Source: Euglena gracilis (Eukaryota > Euglenida > Euglenophyceae > Euglenales). From it: a DNA stretch of 64,000 bases. The translations under genes and the position numbers were made by a program. This document shows positions 11,527-25,400 of this stretch, in pieces (position 1 is the first letter of the stretch; each line of letters opens with the position of its first letter). The stretch spans positions 49,440,826 through 49,504,825 of the forward strand of contig CP154956.1 of NCBI GenBank assembly GCA_039621445.1, in the 5' to 3' direction. Below the pieces are notes generated by a model. The model was not told the origin of the DNA. It saw nothing but the letters and a program-made list of their open reading frames with translations, and did no database searches.

Positions 11527-13157
11527 TCAGGTGCGGCGCCGGTCCTCCGAGAGGGGCGGCGGGCAGGGCATGAGCCCGATGTTGAGCAGCACGCCGTGCT
11601 CGTCGCTGTCCTCCAGCGCCCAGCCGTGGCGCTGCATGTTGTCCAGCCAGATGGCGGCCGTCCGCAGGCGGTCCGCGGCGTCCGCCAGGGACTGCGCGCC
11701 GCGGGTCAAGCCCCCGGCGGGGAGGACGTAGTGCCCGAAGTCGTAGTCGTCGTACCGGTCCATCAGCGTCCGGGGAGGCCCACACTCCGTCGCCCGACCC
11801 CCCCCGGGGTCCTGTTGTCTCTTGTTGTGAGAGGTCAGTCTTACCTACCAACTGCCCCCGGTGTCCAGGTCCCCATTGAACCATCTCCCCCCACACCCAC
11901 ACACCCACACATACACATCCACCCACCCAACCACACACAGTGGGGTGGGCCTCGGCAGGACGTCCAGCGACTCAAAGCGACTGGCGTTGAACAGGGGAGG
12001 CAGCTCCCAGTATAGCTCCGACAGCGGGGAGTCGTCCTGCACAGTCTGTTGCCAGAGACACACATCATAGACGTCAGGAAGCAGGCAGGTGGGTGGGCGT
12101 GGGTGAGCAGCAGTTAGCATGTTGCGGCAGACCGCTGGTGACAAGGCAAGGGACAGGGGAAGTGCCAGGGCCGGTCAGGCCAGGAGGGGGGCACACCACA
12201 TGGAAGCACTGGTATTGCCCCGACAGCAGCTGCACCGCAACGCTCTCTGACCCGGGCACCGTCCACACCTTGCCCAGGCAGCGTTGGCCACGAGGGGGGG
12301 AAACGTGGCCTCTATCTCGAGATGGTGGAACACATAAAAAAACATTCTCGCGAAAAAGTTAAAATGGGCTAAATTCCAAGAAAAACGCAAGAAATGGGCA
12401 AAAGAACCCACCCGTCAATTTGTCAGATGATTGGAGAGATCCCCAATGCCAGGTGCATGTTGCAGGCTCAGGCATACCGCGACAAATGTGGATACGGCCC
12501 CGAGGCAGAATCCCCCCCCCCCGCCCTTGGTATGGGTCAAAAGGTGCCTGGCCCTGACTGACCCCACGGCCCGCGGGCCCTCCGAACTCTCTTCCGCATC
12601 GTCCGGGCCGTCCTCCCACTTCCGGAGCCAGGCGTTGGCCACCAGCGGCGCCCGCCCCTGCGCCGCCGGGGGGGGGGTCCCCCTACCCTCCCCCTGGAGT
12701 CCTTGCCGTGCCTCTGGGCCTGAGGCCAAGGAGGAGGGCAAAGGACAGTCACAGCCAACAGAAGCCTTGCATCGCGACACACCGCCCGAGGGGGCCCGGC
12801 AGGGAAGGGAAGCGGCGGCCCAGCGGGGGCGGAGCGGCGCGGTATGGGTCTGTGCGGGGTGGGGGGCGGGGGTGGTGGGCGGGCCGGACCGATGGGAGCC
12901 CCGGCGAGGAAACTGTGGGGTGGTGTGGGGAGGGCGGGGGGGGCACACCGGATTTGGCGGGGGAGGGAGGGCAGCGAGAGACGGGTTGGCAAGCGGTGGC
13001 GGTAGGCGCACGCCGCGCCGAGGGCGAGGGCGAGGGCGGCGAGGAGGAGGAGGGCCACCGGGCGGCTGGGTCTCGGCCCGTCCCTGGGCGGCGGCGGGCA
13101 GGCGGACAGGCGCGGAGAACAGGGGTGCCTTTCCCCGAACGGGACCCGCCCATCCAC
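11527..13157 (-). CDS. Unrecognised protein with probable N-terminal membrane anchor, five or more exons
   Basis: The first exon opens at an ATG at 13157 and encodes a proline- and arginine-rich leader, then the hydrophobic run VALLLLAALALALGAACAY followed by basic residues. That pattern suits a type II signal anchor. Downstream exons that keep phase 0 are 12657-12568 (ANAWLRKWEDGPDDAEESSE, acidic), 12268-12197 (VWTVPGSESVAVQLLSG), 12036-11962 (ELYWELPPLFNASRF) and 11784-11527 (MDRYDDYDFGHYVLPAGG, LRTAAIWLDNMQRHGW, stop). Acceptors end in AG and donors are GTGGGG, GTGTGC and GTCCTG. The 3' boundary of exon 1 is not resolved. I do not recognise the family. The anchor and the neighbouring fucosyltransferase would fit a Golgi protein, but that is a guess. 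Confidence 0.5.
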
Positions 13158-13159
13158 TG

Positions 13160-16100
13160 TGGCTCCCGGCCATCCACGGTGGCAACTGGCATAGGCACAG
13201 GACGTCCAAGAAAAAGGCAGAAAATCTCAAAGTGGAACACCTGGAATGAGCAACGCCGAGCGGCAAATGCCACCGGGAGGCCATCATGAAACAGGCGGCT
13301 CGGGCATCCCCTGTTGCGAGATGGAAAACAAACCCAACTGATTAAAGATCGCTGTTGGGCCCAAGGTCCCACTCCAAGGTGTCTGGAAAGTCCTTCAACT
13401 CAAACAAGTTGACTATGCCTTGAGAAAAAAAGAGCAGAGCAGTGGGCTGTCATGTATGGTGCATGTGTTCATCACGTCATTCCCAAACAAAATAGAAAAT
13501 AATTCAAGCGCAAACTCAGCTTTCCTGCGTTGACACAAATACCCCAGACATGGAAGGATTTAAGCATCCATGTTCATTGACTTTGAAAGGTGAGAACCTT
13601 GAAAAGATATTGGAAAAGATATTTTGAAAATCCCCAGGGGCAGTGTTTCCTGGATCCCCTGTGGTTCAGAACTGGAGAATCAAGGACAATGCCCATGTTC
13701 GTTTTGTCAAAGTCAAGAAAATTCAGCCAAAAGACGTATAAAAAACCTCTGGAACAGCAACCTGAACATGACTCCCGAAGGACCGTAGTGGGAAGTTTTC
13801 CTCCAAGAGGACAAGAAGAAAACCTGCATGTTCCAGAAATTACTTTCCAGAAAATACAGAAACAACTTTCAGACACGGTTTGTGGTGTGTGTTGATTCAA
13901 GGGGGAAATACTGCACTCCTCTCTCCAGAGGGGACACAACTATATTTGTGTAAAGAGAGGGATCATCTTAAAACACCGCAGAAGCTGTTCCCATTCGCCT
14001 CATTTAATGTCATGAGCAGCGGACATCTCAGACACAAATCTTCTCAAGGAGTTTATTCAAAAGTTTTTGTACCTTTCAAATTGGCCCTAAGGAAAAAATG
14101 TGGTTTCGTGTTTAGGTGGTGGGCACTTTTGAGAGCAATAGAAAAGATCGCTAAAGCTGAAATGTGTCAGCAGTTGAAATGCAACGGCCTCCGTGGCAAA
14201 TGCCAACCACTATTCAAACTTTTGGGTTGGCTGTTTTCACGGTCAGGGGTGGAAACAACTGTTGGGGAAACGCCACACACATTAAAATCAGCAATATATA
14301 TTTAATTTCTTAATATGTATTTAATTTATATATCCATACATATTTCTTTTTGCTAAACCACGGCGAAACCTTCATCATGGCATTGCCCTTGACCTCAACT
14401 GCGACTGACCAAAGGTTCTTCCAGAATCTGGACAACTGCAAACCATATGATTGTTTGAATTACTTATGTTTGGAGAAAAAATACCATAAGAAATCTTCCA
14501 AGTGTGCCTTAGAAATGGGATTTGGGTGCAATTAAGGAAAATTTTGACCTAAAAATCGGCACCCCCAGAAATACGGGAAGGCCAGGTAGGGGGCGTCGGA
14601 CCCCGGGATGGGGCTGGGGGGTCGACCACCACCTAACCACAGGATCAGGCTCTAACCACCACCCACAGGATCAGGCAGAGATAAAATTGGTTCTGAAGGA
14701 ATTGGTGGTGGACAGTTCTTCATTCATCAGAAGACGTTCCACTCAAAAAAGGCAAATTTCCAGGTGTCCAATCATTGCCACCTGCTCAAATGGGCCCTCC
14801 AATTTAGGGATAACCTCAATTTGAACAAATGGTGTGCTTGTGTGTCTGTGTGTGTGTGTGTGTATGTATGTGATTTGGTGTTGCACTCTCTCTGAGATTG
14901 TGTAACACCTCATTCAATCCAAGCAGAGGTGGTGGGAGCGAAAACAGTCCTGAACCCTTGCGAGGGTGTACAAAATGATGGGTGCGGAGTAGGAGTGGGT
15001 GGAAAAGCCAGAGAACTGTCCCAAACCAGGCTCGAAAGCCAGGCATTGTTGCACAGGCCCCAACACTTGAGGGTCTGCAGCCATCTCGAAGCTTGGGAGC
15101 ATCGTCCTCGTCCCCTCGTCCGAGCCCAAGCCACAGGCCAGGGGATTCCTTGAGGACCCCCCCCCCCCGGGTCAGCTGGCTGGTCACCCAGACAGCGACA
15201 TTGTTTGGAGGGTTCCCCCACCCCCCACCTGCCCCTATGTCGAACCCTTGCAAAAACCCCCAAAATGATAACTCAATTCATTTTATTTCCTGGTGTGGAG
15301 GGGGGGTGATCCGGACCCCCCCCCCACCTGCCAGGGTCCGGACCGACCAGGGGGGGGGGGTACCCGGGACCCCAAATTTTCCTACGGGCGCTTTGTGCCG
15401 AAAGTTTTTCCCCCGTTTTTTTGTTAACAAATTCTTGCCCAAAAAGTCCCCAAAACTGTACTTTTGGCCGATTTTTTTGGGGCAAAAATATGTCGGCTCG
15501 GCGCGTTGCGTTGCGCCAAAAATAGGTCGTTGGAAAAGGTTGCTGGCTGGGAAAAGGGAGTGGATCGATTGTTGCCTGGCTTGCCGCCATTATGCCTCCC
15601 CTCCTGAACCTCCCCCCCCCCAGCAGCAAACCAAATGCATGTCGCTTCTTGTCAAATGGACTGCTGATGTCTGCAGACAGAAGTCTGTGCGCATGCGTTT
15701 GAAAGAAACGACACCTGCAATGCAAAATCCTTTACCCCATACACCCAATTGCCCCGTAGTCTGCCCCGTGCACCTGGGGCTGAGGGGCAGGGGGACACGG
15801 GGGACACAGGCAGGCCGAAAACTGCATTGCAAAAAAACCTGCAAAAGAGCTGCAAAAAAAGCCACAAAGAGCCACTGTGAATGATGTGAAGAGCTGAAAG
15901 TTGTTTTCCAAAAGAAACTTGAGGGACCTGTCATGTGTTTATTTTTGTTGGTTGGTGGAACTGTTTCATCCTTTCAACTTAATGTTTTTTGAGGAGGTGG
16001 AGCAGCAAATTGTTGTTTTGCTGCAGCTTCTGATTTACACAAGAAGCTGTTTAGTTAGAAAAAGTTTAGTTCCATATTCTTCCGTGCTTAAACTTATTCA

Positions 16101-16480
16101 AAACCAATTATATACACCATTGAGGTTATTTTTGTGTTCCTGTCTCAACGTCTGTTCAAATGCATGACTTGCAGCTGTTCCAATAACACATCTCATGTAC
16201 TTTAATCCAGTTTGCATCTACGGGTGATGCTGGGCATGCATGCCTTTTTGAGAATGCATGATTATGGACCCAGTAAGCGCAACGCCAGTTTCAACCCAGG
16301 TTGGCCGGGGCCTGGCTCATAGTTGCTGGTTGGGAAAAAAGAGGTGCTGGCTGGCTGGACCCCCCCCCAGGACTCTGGCAGAAGAAATCCCCTGCCAGGG
16401 GTGCCCCCGCCCAGGGCCCGGCCCCCGCCGTGGTGCCCGGCGGAGGCCGCCGCTGCGGCCCCCAGCCGGCGGCGCGGTGG
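13160..16480. other. Spacer between two minus-strand genes
   Basis: From 13300 to 14560 the composition changes: fewer G/C runs and more even base use, as expected for a promoter or spacer. Two plus-strand open frames (13590-13895 and 13880-14305) have no recognisable domain or splice context, so I do not call them. A C/G-run module with the GGCGC-type stem is at 15300-15540. AT-rich sequence at 15880-16240 may be the 3' flank of the fucosyltransferase gene. Confidence 0.4.
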
Positions 16481-16487
16481 GCCCCGG

Positions 16488-19400
16488 TCAGTACGAGCCG
16501 GACCAGTGGGGCCAGGTGTGGTTGAGCCAGTTGTAGCACGGGGCGCCCCGGGCGAGCCGCACGTTGCAGACGTTGCCCGCGGGACGCTGCGCCGGCGGGC
16601 TGCGGATTGGCCCCCGGCGACGGGCGGTTCGGTGGACGGGTGGTGGGTGGCGGTGGGTGGTGGTAAACGGGGTCGCATGGCATCACCGAACGGAGAATCG
16701 AATTCATGCGGGCACCCCACGTCACGCAACGCATGCTGCGAAACAACGTTTCTGTCCCAAACGAATCCCGTCGGATACGTGTAATTCAACCGCAGCGTGC
16801 TCCACACCAAGCCCAATCCATCCATCCATTACACTGGGAGGTTTGGTTTCGGGGAGGGGGGGGGGCGGTTCGCAAGGAGTAGGACGGCAACGCCCCGGCC
16901 CCAGTCGATGGAGGACGCCATGTTGCAGATGAACAGCGCGCTGTCCACCATCAGCCAAAAATCTACCAGGAGGCCGTAGGGTGAGGTCGGCCGGAAGATC
17001 CCTGGGCGTGGGGGGAAGGGTTGAGGGGTAATGAAGGCAACCCAAACCTCTTTTTGCGAGGTGCTTGGCGTCAAAGTCTGATCTGAGCCTTATGTAGGGC
17101 CAATGGTTGAGCTTCAGGAAAAGAAGTTTTGTAAATGAAAAAAAAACGAAAATGGCCATAATTTCCCACTACAACAACTTCCTTGGGCTTTTACCAAGAC
17201 CTGATCAATTTCTTGGGAATGATTGTTCGCAAATTGTTCGGCTGGGTGTGCATTTCTGTTGGTAGGAAATTGTAATGTTGCAGCAAAAACATTGTGTGTT
17301 GCTTTATTCAAAAAAAAAAAAAAAGAGTCCCATAAAAACAAGTGCCAGACCGGTATGGTAGGACACTGCCCCGTGGGCCATCAATGCCTTGTCCAACTCG
17401 ACGCGCTGGCGATCGGTGGCGAGGAATATCTTCTGCCCAGCCACCCCAGCCTCTGCCTGTGCCTCCTCAATGTACGCCCAGTCCAGCCTGGAACAAAGAG
17501 AGGGTTGGCTGGCGAGTAGTTTGCAACCCAGCAGCAGGACAGGCTCAGTTGGTTTCCTTCGCAGTTAATTCATGAAAGTGGTCTTTGCTGGTGCAATTAC
17601 GCAATCCAAAACCTGGTTCTAGGAGCGAAGGATGTGTTCCAAAGCCTGGCGAAAAAAAAAACGCCCATACAGTGTGCCAAAAAAATATTCCCCGTCGAGT
17701 TTTGTGGGTAGTCAAACGAAGCCCCAAAGCCTATGTTGGCCCATGGGCTGTGGTGATGGTGCGTGCACACTAGCACAGCCCTGTCCCACACAGCAGCACC
17801 CCAGGCTCTGCCACAGACTTTGTGCAAATATGAGACCAAACATATTCAATTCATTCAATTTCAATTTGTTACCCTTGTTGTTTGCCAGCCAAACCCCAGC
17901 CCAGGCAAAGGGGCGAGGTGGTCAATACTGGGGTGGGTGGCTTTTCGGCAAATCGCAAATTGTCAGGCTGAAGCGAGCTGGGGAACTCGAGGAGCATCAA
18001 AAAAAAATGAACGACCGCTGCAGTAACCAAAGCAATGTGGTCACGCCCAGGGGGTCACCTTCTGCTTTGAAAAAAACCATCTGTCGCTGCACCCACCGCC
18101 CCTCCAATGCAGCTGAAACCCCAGAATTTTGGCCAGCACGTGCGGCCAAAAACAACCACCCACCACAAATCCTGGGACGCAAATGGCCAGTCGAGTGCCC
18201 AAAAAGTGTGGGGGTGTGCGGCCACCCACAAGAACCAACCGAGGCAGAGCCAGCAACGTTGAACATCGCATGGAAAGGCCAGCGAGAGGCACACCGGCAC
18301 TGGCGGAGAATCCGGGCCCGCTGTTGGTCGGACACGGGCTGCATCAGCCCCAACCAGGGCGCCGCTCCAGGTCAGGCCCCACCCACCACCACCACCACCA
18401 CCCGAGGTCCGGCTCAGAGGCTGGAACGGTTGGGCTGGCCGGAAAGAGGCCGTTGGCTGGGTCGCCCTGCCCCGGGAGGGTAGGCCCCTAGCGGTGGCCT
18501 GGCCCCAGCAGCTCCTCCAGGCTGCGCTCGCACACGGAGTGGCCGGAGGACTTCAGCATGCGGTTGTGCACTGCAGTGTAGGTCGGCGTCTGCAGGATGG
18601 TCGCCTTGAAGTGGTCCACCTGAGGGGCAGGGGCATGCGACTTGCTTTCGGAGGGACGAGTGCACGGAGGCCCGTTGCAATTCTCAAAAAAGGCCGATTT
18701 GTGCAAATGCGTGCACCAACAAAGAAAAAGGCTTAAACGCGAGTTACATCGCCGAACATTTGCCAGTTTTTTCCCTCAAGCAATTTTTCCGAACTAAATT
18801 TGTCTGTGCCCATCCCTCCCCTGGCAGCGGACCAGCAGATTCACCACAACAACGCACACCTGACTCCCAAACACCCCCAAAAATAAATCAGTGTGTGGAA
18901 ATGCACACACCGACCATTTGTGCACATGCGTAAACGGATCACATACGTGCACATCGTCCACTTGTGCAATTGCACACATCGACATTATTTTTGCTGTTGT
19001 GTGGGTGGCACAGAGTCTTTAACAACAGTGGGGTAGTGTGGACAGCTTGCCACCAAAAATCCTCCATGGACGTCGTCCTGCGAGATCTCAGATTCTGAGA
19101 GAAAAGAACGTTCCATGAGCAGAATCTGATGATATGGAAACAAAGCAAATGGGTGACGTCGACATATTTAGTTCCCAGGTTTCTTTCGCTGCAAACATTC
19201 CTTAAAATGGTCCGGAAAAAACTGGGTGAATTCACCTGGGTGAATTCTGTAAATTGGTCCAGAAATATCTGGGCGATATTTGACTGCCCAATCTTTTCCA
19301 ACCAAATTTTCTCCATCCCCATGTATACCACTGGCGCGAACACTGCAGAACGACATTTGGGTACGGCTTTTGCCGCAGTTGGACATGTTGGCCTGAAAAT

Positions 19401-22400
19401 GCACGAGGAGGAAGGAGCAAACTGACAGGGACGGATATAACCTGCGCGGTCGCATTGCTCCAACAAAAAAAAATCGTCCTTACTCACCGACAATGGCAGG
19501 TGGATGCAGAATTGGCACATTCCTTTAAAACAAGTCAAATTTCCGGGTACCTGCGCCAGATGGATGCTGCCAACGTCAAAGACAGATTGCATTCAACCAA
19601 CCGGGCAGGGGGTCTCAGTGTCCTGAAGTGCCCGGGCATTCAGGGCTTCTTTTGTTGCCGGATAAATGCTAAAAATGTCATTATTTCTGATATTGTATTG
19701 AGGCATGGGTGCTCAGGAGGGAACATGCCTCTTTCACGCAGGCCATTTTCACATGAAAATCTCAGATTTTTTCGATTGTTTTCTTTTCCCTTTGGCTTTC
19801 AAGGCGTGCTTATGGGTCCAGGCGTCGAAGCTTCGTGGTCCCGATCCCGCTCCAAGACCCTCTTGCCAAGTCAACCCCCGTCTGGGCCAGAAGGGGTCCC
19901 AACCCCGCCCACCACCTGCTTTTCTATCATACCCTGGGGGGTGCCTACCTTGGCAGATCCGGCCCCTCTCCAAGGGAGCAGCAGGGCAAAAAGTGCCTGG
20001 GCATTTTCGACCGAAGGTGCCGAAAGCCCAAGGCCCCTTTTTCTGGCCACTTCCTGGTCGACAACAAGGCAGGCACCCCTCGAGGGGTAAGGTGCGGCCA
20101 GTCACTTCAATGCGCTGCGGTGCCCACTGCACTCAGTCATGGAGAGAGCACATGAGAATGCGATATGGCTCTTGAAGACCAAAAAAAATTGCCCCAAAAG
20201 TGCACAAATTGCATTTTCGGCCAATTTTGGGGCCAAAAAAATATCGGCCCGACGCTTTGTGCTGGGTCAAAAATCGGTCCTTGGACCTGGGACACACCAT
20301 TATTTAGGGAAGGGAGCACAGCAGCCCTGTGGGGGTCACCCAACTCGGCTTGGTCCAGCATTGCCCAGCATAGTCTGGCAATGCCTTTGAGGCCCCGATG
20401 ATGTATGCTTACAGACGTTGAAGACACACTGGAAAAAAATACAAATATACTTTAAAATTTAAACCCCGGACTGACACTTCTGCTGCAAAAAAATAATGTC
20501 TTCATACCTCATGCTGGATGAGAGGACTGGGCTGCAGAAGGGAGTGGGGTCAGGGACTCGGAGCATAAAGCAGGGAGGGGGAATATACAAGCATAATTTG
20601 CATTTTATTGCATAATCCAAATTCCTTGAAATTTTGCATTTTTTTGCATTGTGGAAAATTTGCGAAAGTCGGATTTTCACGTTTTTTTTTGCATATTTCG
20701 CCTTTCCAATTTTTTTTTGAGCAATTGCACAGGCAATTGCTGTAACTAATAGACTAGGCAACTACCAGACCGTTGGAACTTGCATACTGCACATTTTGGA
20801 CAAAATTCCAATTAACAATATTGCATAATGATACAAGTGCATGCAACTGGGTAAACCAATCCAAATAGCCCATAACTAGACATGCTGTGTAAAACTTCCA
20901 CCCTGGTGCAAAGCGCTGGGCCAAAAGTCCGTCGTCGGGGGGTATTAATTTTTTAAGGCGCAAACTTTCAAACCTTTTATGGTTTTTAAGCGGTTTTTTT
21001 TAAAATCAGTTGGGTTGGAGCCATAGAATTATGTAGTTATTACCAAAGAGAGAGGGGGGTGGGCATTTCTCCGGGCATCTTCTTTTCTTCTTTTGAACAA
21101 CCACCCACCCACAACCCTCTTTGTACCCCCTCACGGGGTCGACACCCACTCCTGCCTTAAAACCACAAAAATCACCCCAAACAGGGTAAAAGAAATCTGG
21201 CTGCTTCGGCCGTGAAAACCCCTTGGTTGAAACCCTGGCCTGTTTCCAGAAGGGGTCCACCCAAGCATGACAACTCACGTCACACTTCCCAACAGCACAA
21301 ATCCCTTCTGCAGCCAACTGTGCTTAACGAGTGAACTGAATGGACCAGTTCCTTGCACCCCTTTCGTGTGCCTCCCCGAGCAACAATATGGCGCCAACCG
21401 AGTGCCGTCCACGGCCACACTTTGCAGCATGTCTGTTCTATCCTGTTTCTTTTTTATAATAAAAAAAAAGTGTAGAGTTTGCACTGGGATTCGGGGGAGG
21501 GGGGCAGTCAAAATATGCCAAAGCGACCCACAACTGCTGATCCCCACGGCCCTGACTAGGGCAGCTGCGCCCCCTCGGGCAGCAGCCAGTAGGTCTCGGG
21601 GAAGTAGATGAGCCACGCCGTGGAGGCCGCCCCCAGGCCCCGGCAGCACCGCCACCGCCTCCAACCCCCCCCCCCCCCAGGGATGTATGGGAAGCCTTGG
21701 GGGGCCCAGACCATACCATTGCTTAGCGCCCCCCCCGGGGGGGGGGGTCACTTTCCACTCCGAAAAAACCAGTCAGTCACTTTTTTTTGGCCAAGCCAGT
21801 CAGTCACTTTACCCCCGGGGGGGGGGGGTCGGCCACTCAGGAACCAGTCACTTTTTGGCCTTTCAAGGCCATTTTTGGCCAAAATTTTCTCCGGCGCCTT
21901 CGGCGTTGGTTGGCCACTCAGCCACTTTTGGGTGATTTCTGGCCTACCCCACCCCCCGGGGGGGGGGGGTCACGGCCAAAAAACCAGTCAGTCACTCTGA
22001 AAAAACCAGCCAGTCACCCCCCCCCGGGGGGTGGGGTGGGACAGGTGTTAAGCAATGGTCTGGTCCAGACACGCCTTCCCAACATGTGGGGGGGGGGGGG
22101 GGCGGACCACCCCACCACTTCCCCCTCAGGAGGGAGGGAGGGAGGGAGGGTGGTCGGGACCCCCTCCACCACCAACCTCAAAACCGAAAGGCTTCCCATC
22201 CATCCCTGTCTGCCCGCCCCCTCTGTCGCAAGGGTCGCCGGGGGCTGATCGCCGCCAACGCCACCGCCCTGTGCCCCTGCAGGCGGCGCGTGATGACCGT
22301 TTTGGTGCAGCGCGTGTCCCACATCCGGATGAAGCTGGCGTGGGGCCAGCCCTGCCGCCCGGCCACCCCCAAAGACTGACTGTGTTTTTTTGGAAGTGAA

Positions 22401-25400
22401 AGCAATCCCCTAGGAGTCAAAATAAGTCACGGTGTGACCCATACTCACCTCCACTTTGACTTACAGTTGATGCTCCTCGTACAATTCGTGAGCGTTTCGC
22501 CCAAATCGTTCTCCTGCTTCGGTGATAGTCCCCGGCAGTGGCGGGGCATATGTTTGTGCTTTTTTTTTGTGCCCAGTGTAACTGCTGGTTTTTCTAAGTT
22601 CCTGAAAACTGGAGAAAAACCCAAAACCCATTTCTTAGAGAATCCAAGCAGCTCATGAAAATGCAAAAATTGCTTTTTTTCTGCCTTCCAAACATATGGG
22701 ACGACCGTCGCTCAAGCCTTTGGGGACCACACCTCCTAGGGGTCCAGCCTGCATTTTTTTTGCAATTTTGGGCTTTTGCGTTTCCATTTTGGTGGGACTT
22801 TTCCACCCACTTATTTTGACTCTCCTCCTGGTGGGGTCCCCCACCAATCGAAATGTCTCTTCTCTGACCGAAGAAGAAAACCCCTCCCCCTCAATTTAGA
22901 CACCCAAAGTCGGGTCCGGGGGGGTTATTATTTGGGGGGTATTGTTTGAGCTAGATTTTCAAAAAGCTCCAGACCTGGCAGGCTGCTTTTTTTGGCAGTT
23001 CAGGGATTTTTTTTGGAATATTTATGGTTTTTTTTGGAACATTTTCTGACCGAGCTTCATTTTTGGTTTTGTGCCATTTTGCCTTTACCGAAGTGCTGAT
23101 GGGAGGCGTTATCCCTGAGCAGGGGCAGCCGAAGTCGGTCCTCGGTCCTGCCAAAATGTCCAAGGTGCCAAGCTCCATCCCGGTACAGAGGTAAATTTTG
23201 AATGAAATGCCGGAAACAGTTGGCACCATGTTTTCGGGTGCTTTTTTTTCGCAAACAAAATATGGTGGAAACACAAAATCCCAAAATCAAAGAAACCCAC
23301 CAAGTTAAAATCTCACCCAGGGGTGTAGCATAGATTGCTTTTCAAGAATAATGATTGGGGGGGGGGGGCTGAGTCGACGATGAATAACAGATGTCGAAGG
23401 TAACAGTTTCTTGAAATTGGACAAAACCGATGTGTGCCTTGATTATTTCTGGGTGTGACTAAGCATACATAAAACTATTTTTTTTGTTTAGAATCTTTTA
23501 ATAATGAGAATGACGCCAAAAACACGAGACAAAACGACAAGGACAGAAAAGTCCGAAAAAAATCATGTAAGAAACTGCAATGCCCTCCCCTTATTGTATC
23601 CTGGGAGCAATTTTGGAAAGGGGGGGTTCACAATGGGGGTGCATTGTGGGGGGGGGGGCACCTCAAAGGGGGTAACGGCATTTTTTTTGGCCATTTCTTC
23701 TTGACACCAAATTCTCCCGATCCGAAAAAAAATATTCTGCCCTTCTTCGGCGGCTAAACCAAAGCAAAATTTGTGAGGTTTAAAATGAACCTCACAAACT
23801 TAGGAATGTGCACAATCAAAAAAATGTGTGCACATGTGCAAAAGTCATTGTCTGTCAGCCCCCCGTCTCTGCTAAGATGCAAGGGGGGGACACATCATGG
23901 ACCCTCAAAAAAACGAGATGCAAAACAACGAAAATATACGCAAATATGCACATCCCCCGGGATATTCACTTTCTGCTGGAGAAAATAAAATTTCGGCCAG
24001 GGGATATTTCTTATTTTGCACAAAATAATCATCTTTTGACCAAAAAGATGCTAAAATGAAAAAGAAATTTGACAAGATTTTTGGTCTCGGGAGAAGATCA
24101 GGGCCAGAACGAGTTTTTCATAGTGAAAATTTTTCCAGCAAAAATCAAAAAAAAACGCTGGAAAAAAAGCAAAAAAAATGCAAAAAATTGCAAAAAATGC
24201 TAATCTGCCAAATTCGAAAAATGCAAAAAAAACACTGTTTGTGTTCCCCTGTGAGGTGAAATGTTGGTGGCAGACAGCATTGAATCCAGGGCCTGCCCCG
24301 TGTTTTGTCTGGACGGAAACACTCTGCATCTTGGGGAGCTGGATGGGCCTCAAAGAAATCATCACGGAAGGTGTGGCAGTACCTGAATGCGCAAAAAAAG
24401 TGTCTCAAATCAAAACACTCGAGAATGGACCGCTCCTCTCCTCCTCTATGAGTTGTCTACATCAAAGCGTAAATCGAGGCGTTCCAGCCATATCCAAAAA
24501 CAAAATGACAACAAACGTTAAACAATCAAACGCCTGCATTTGGAAAGCGGTTGCACTTTACAAATTTCAAAGCTTTCCCAGAATGAACTCAGGCCTTTAA
24601 AAAATATACTTTTGGTCTGCTCTCCTTTCATCTGCATTAGAAACTCAAGCAAATCCAACTGCACAGTCTGACAGCATTTCATGTGCTCAACCTCTCGTCA
24701 AGCTCATTTCAAAAACTGCTTTGGTAATAATAATGGGACACAGATACCAAAAAAAACATGCTCTGCAGTGGTTGCGGCGCAAAAAAAGCAATTTTCTGGA
24801 TACACCTACTTCAAATATGCCTCAGCCTGGCAGTGCAAACAAAGCACGAGGCCTACCCTTGCTCTGTGAACTTACTGAAATCGTACAGCTCATGGGGCAC
24901 GATGTACCGCCGGTTGATGACGCCGCGCTTGCGGTCTGGCTCTGCGTGGCCATCATCGGTGGTGTTGGGCTCAAAAGGAGGCCCCTCTTTCATACCTTGA
25001 ACGGCAATGGATCCACAGCGTTCAACAATACTTTTTCAGGTCTCATTGAGTCCAAGGTGGGGAAACGTTGGGGTCCATTGCCTGCAAGCTGCCAACCAGC
25101 ATCAAAAAAACTTTGTTTGGGAATCCCTTGGGCTACGGGAGGGCATGAGGGCAGCTCGCCCGAAGATTTTGCTCCGAAGGAAGACATTGCCTGAAATTCA
25201 GCGCCGTTGAAGGGGAAAAAAGGAAGGGTGGGGAGAACCCCCAATCATCCACACATGGAGTTTCCCGGATTCCCTTGCAGCCAAGGCCACCGCAGAAAGC
25301 GACTACTCCAAAAGGTGCAGGGAGGAGGGGGGGGAGATGGGGGAATGATGGCTCGAGAACCTGCGTTGACGTGTTTTTTTGGGGGTTTTGCCATTCAACA

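Noticed and set aside
13590-14305. Two overlapping plus-strand open frames of 101 and 141 codons
   Set aside because: Length is not exceptional for this base composition, and no motif or splice logic links them to a gene.
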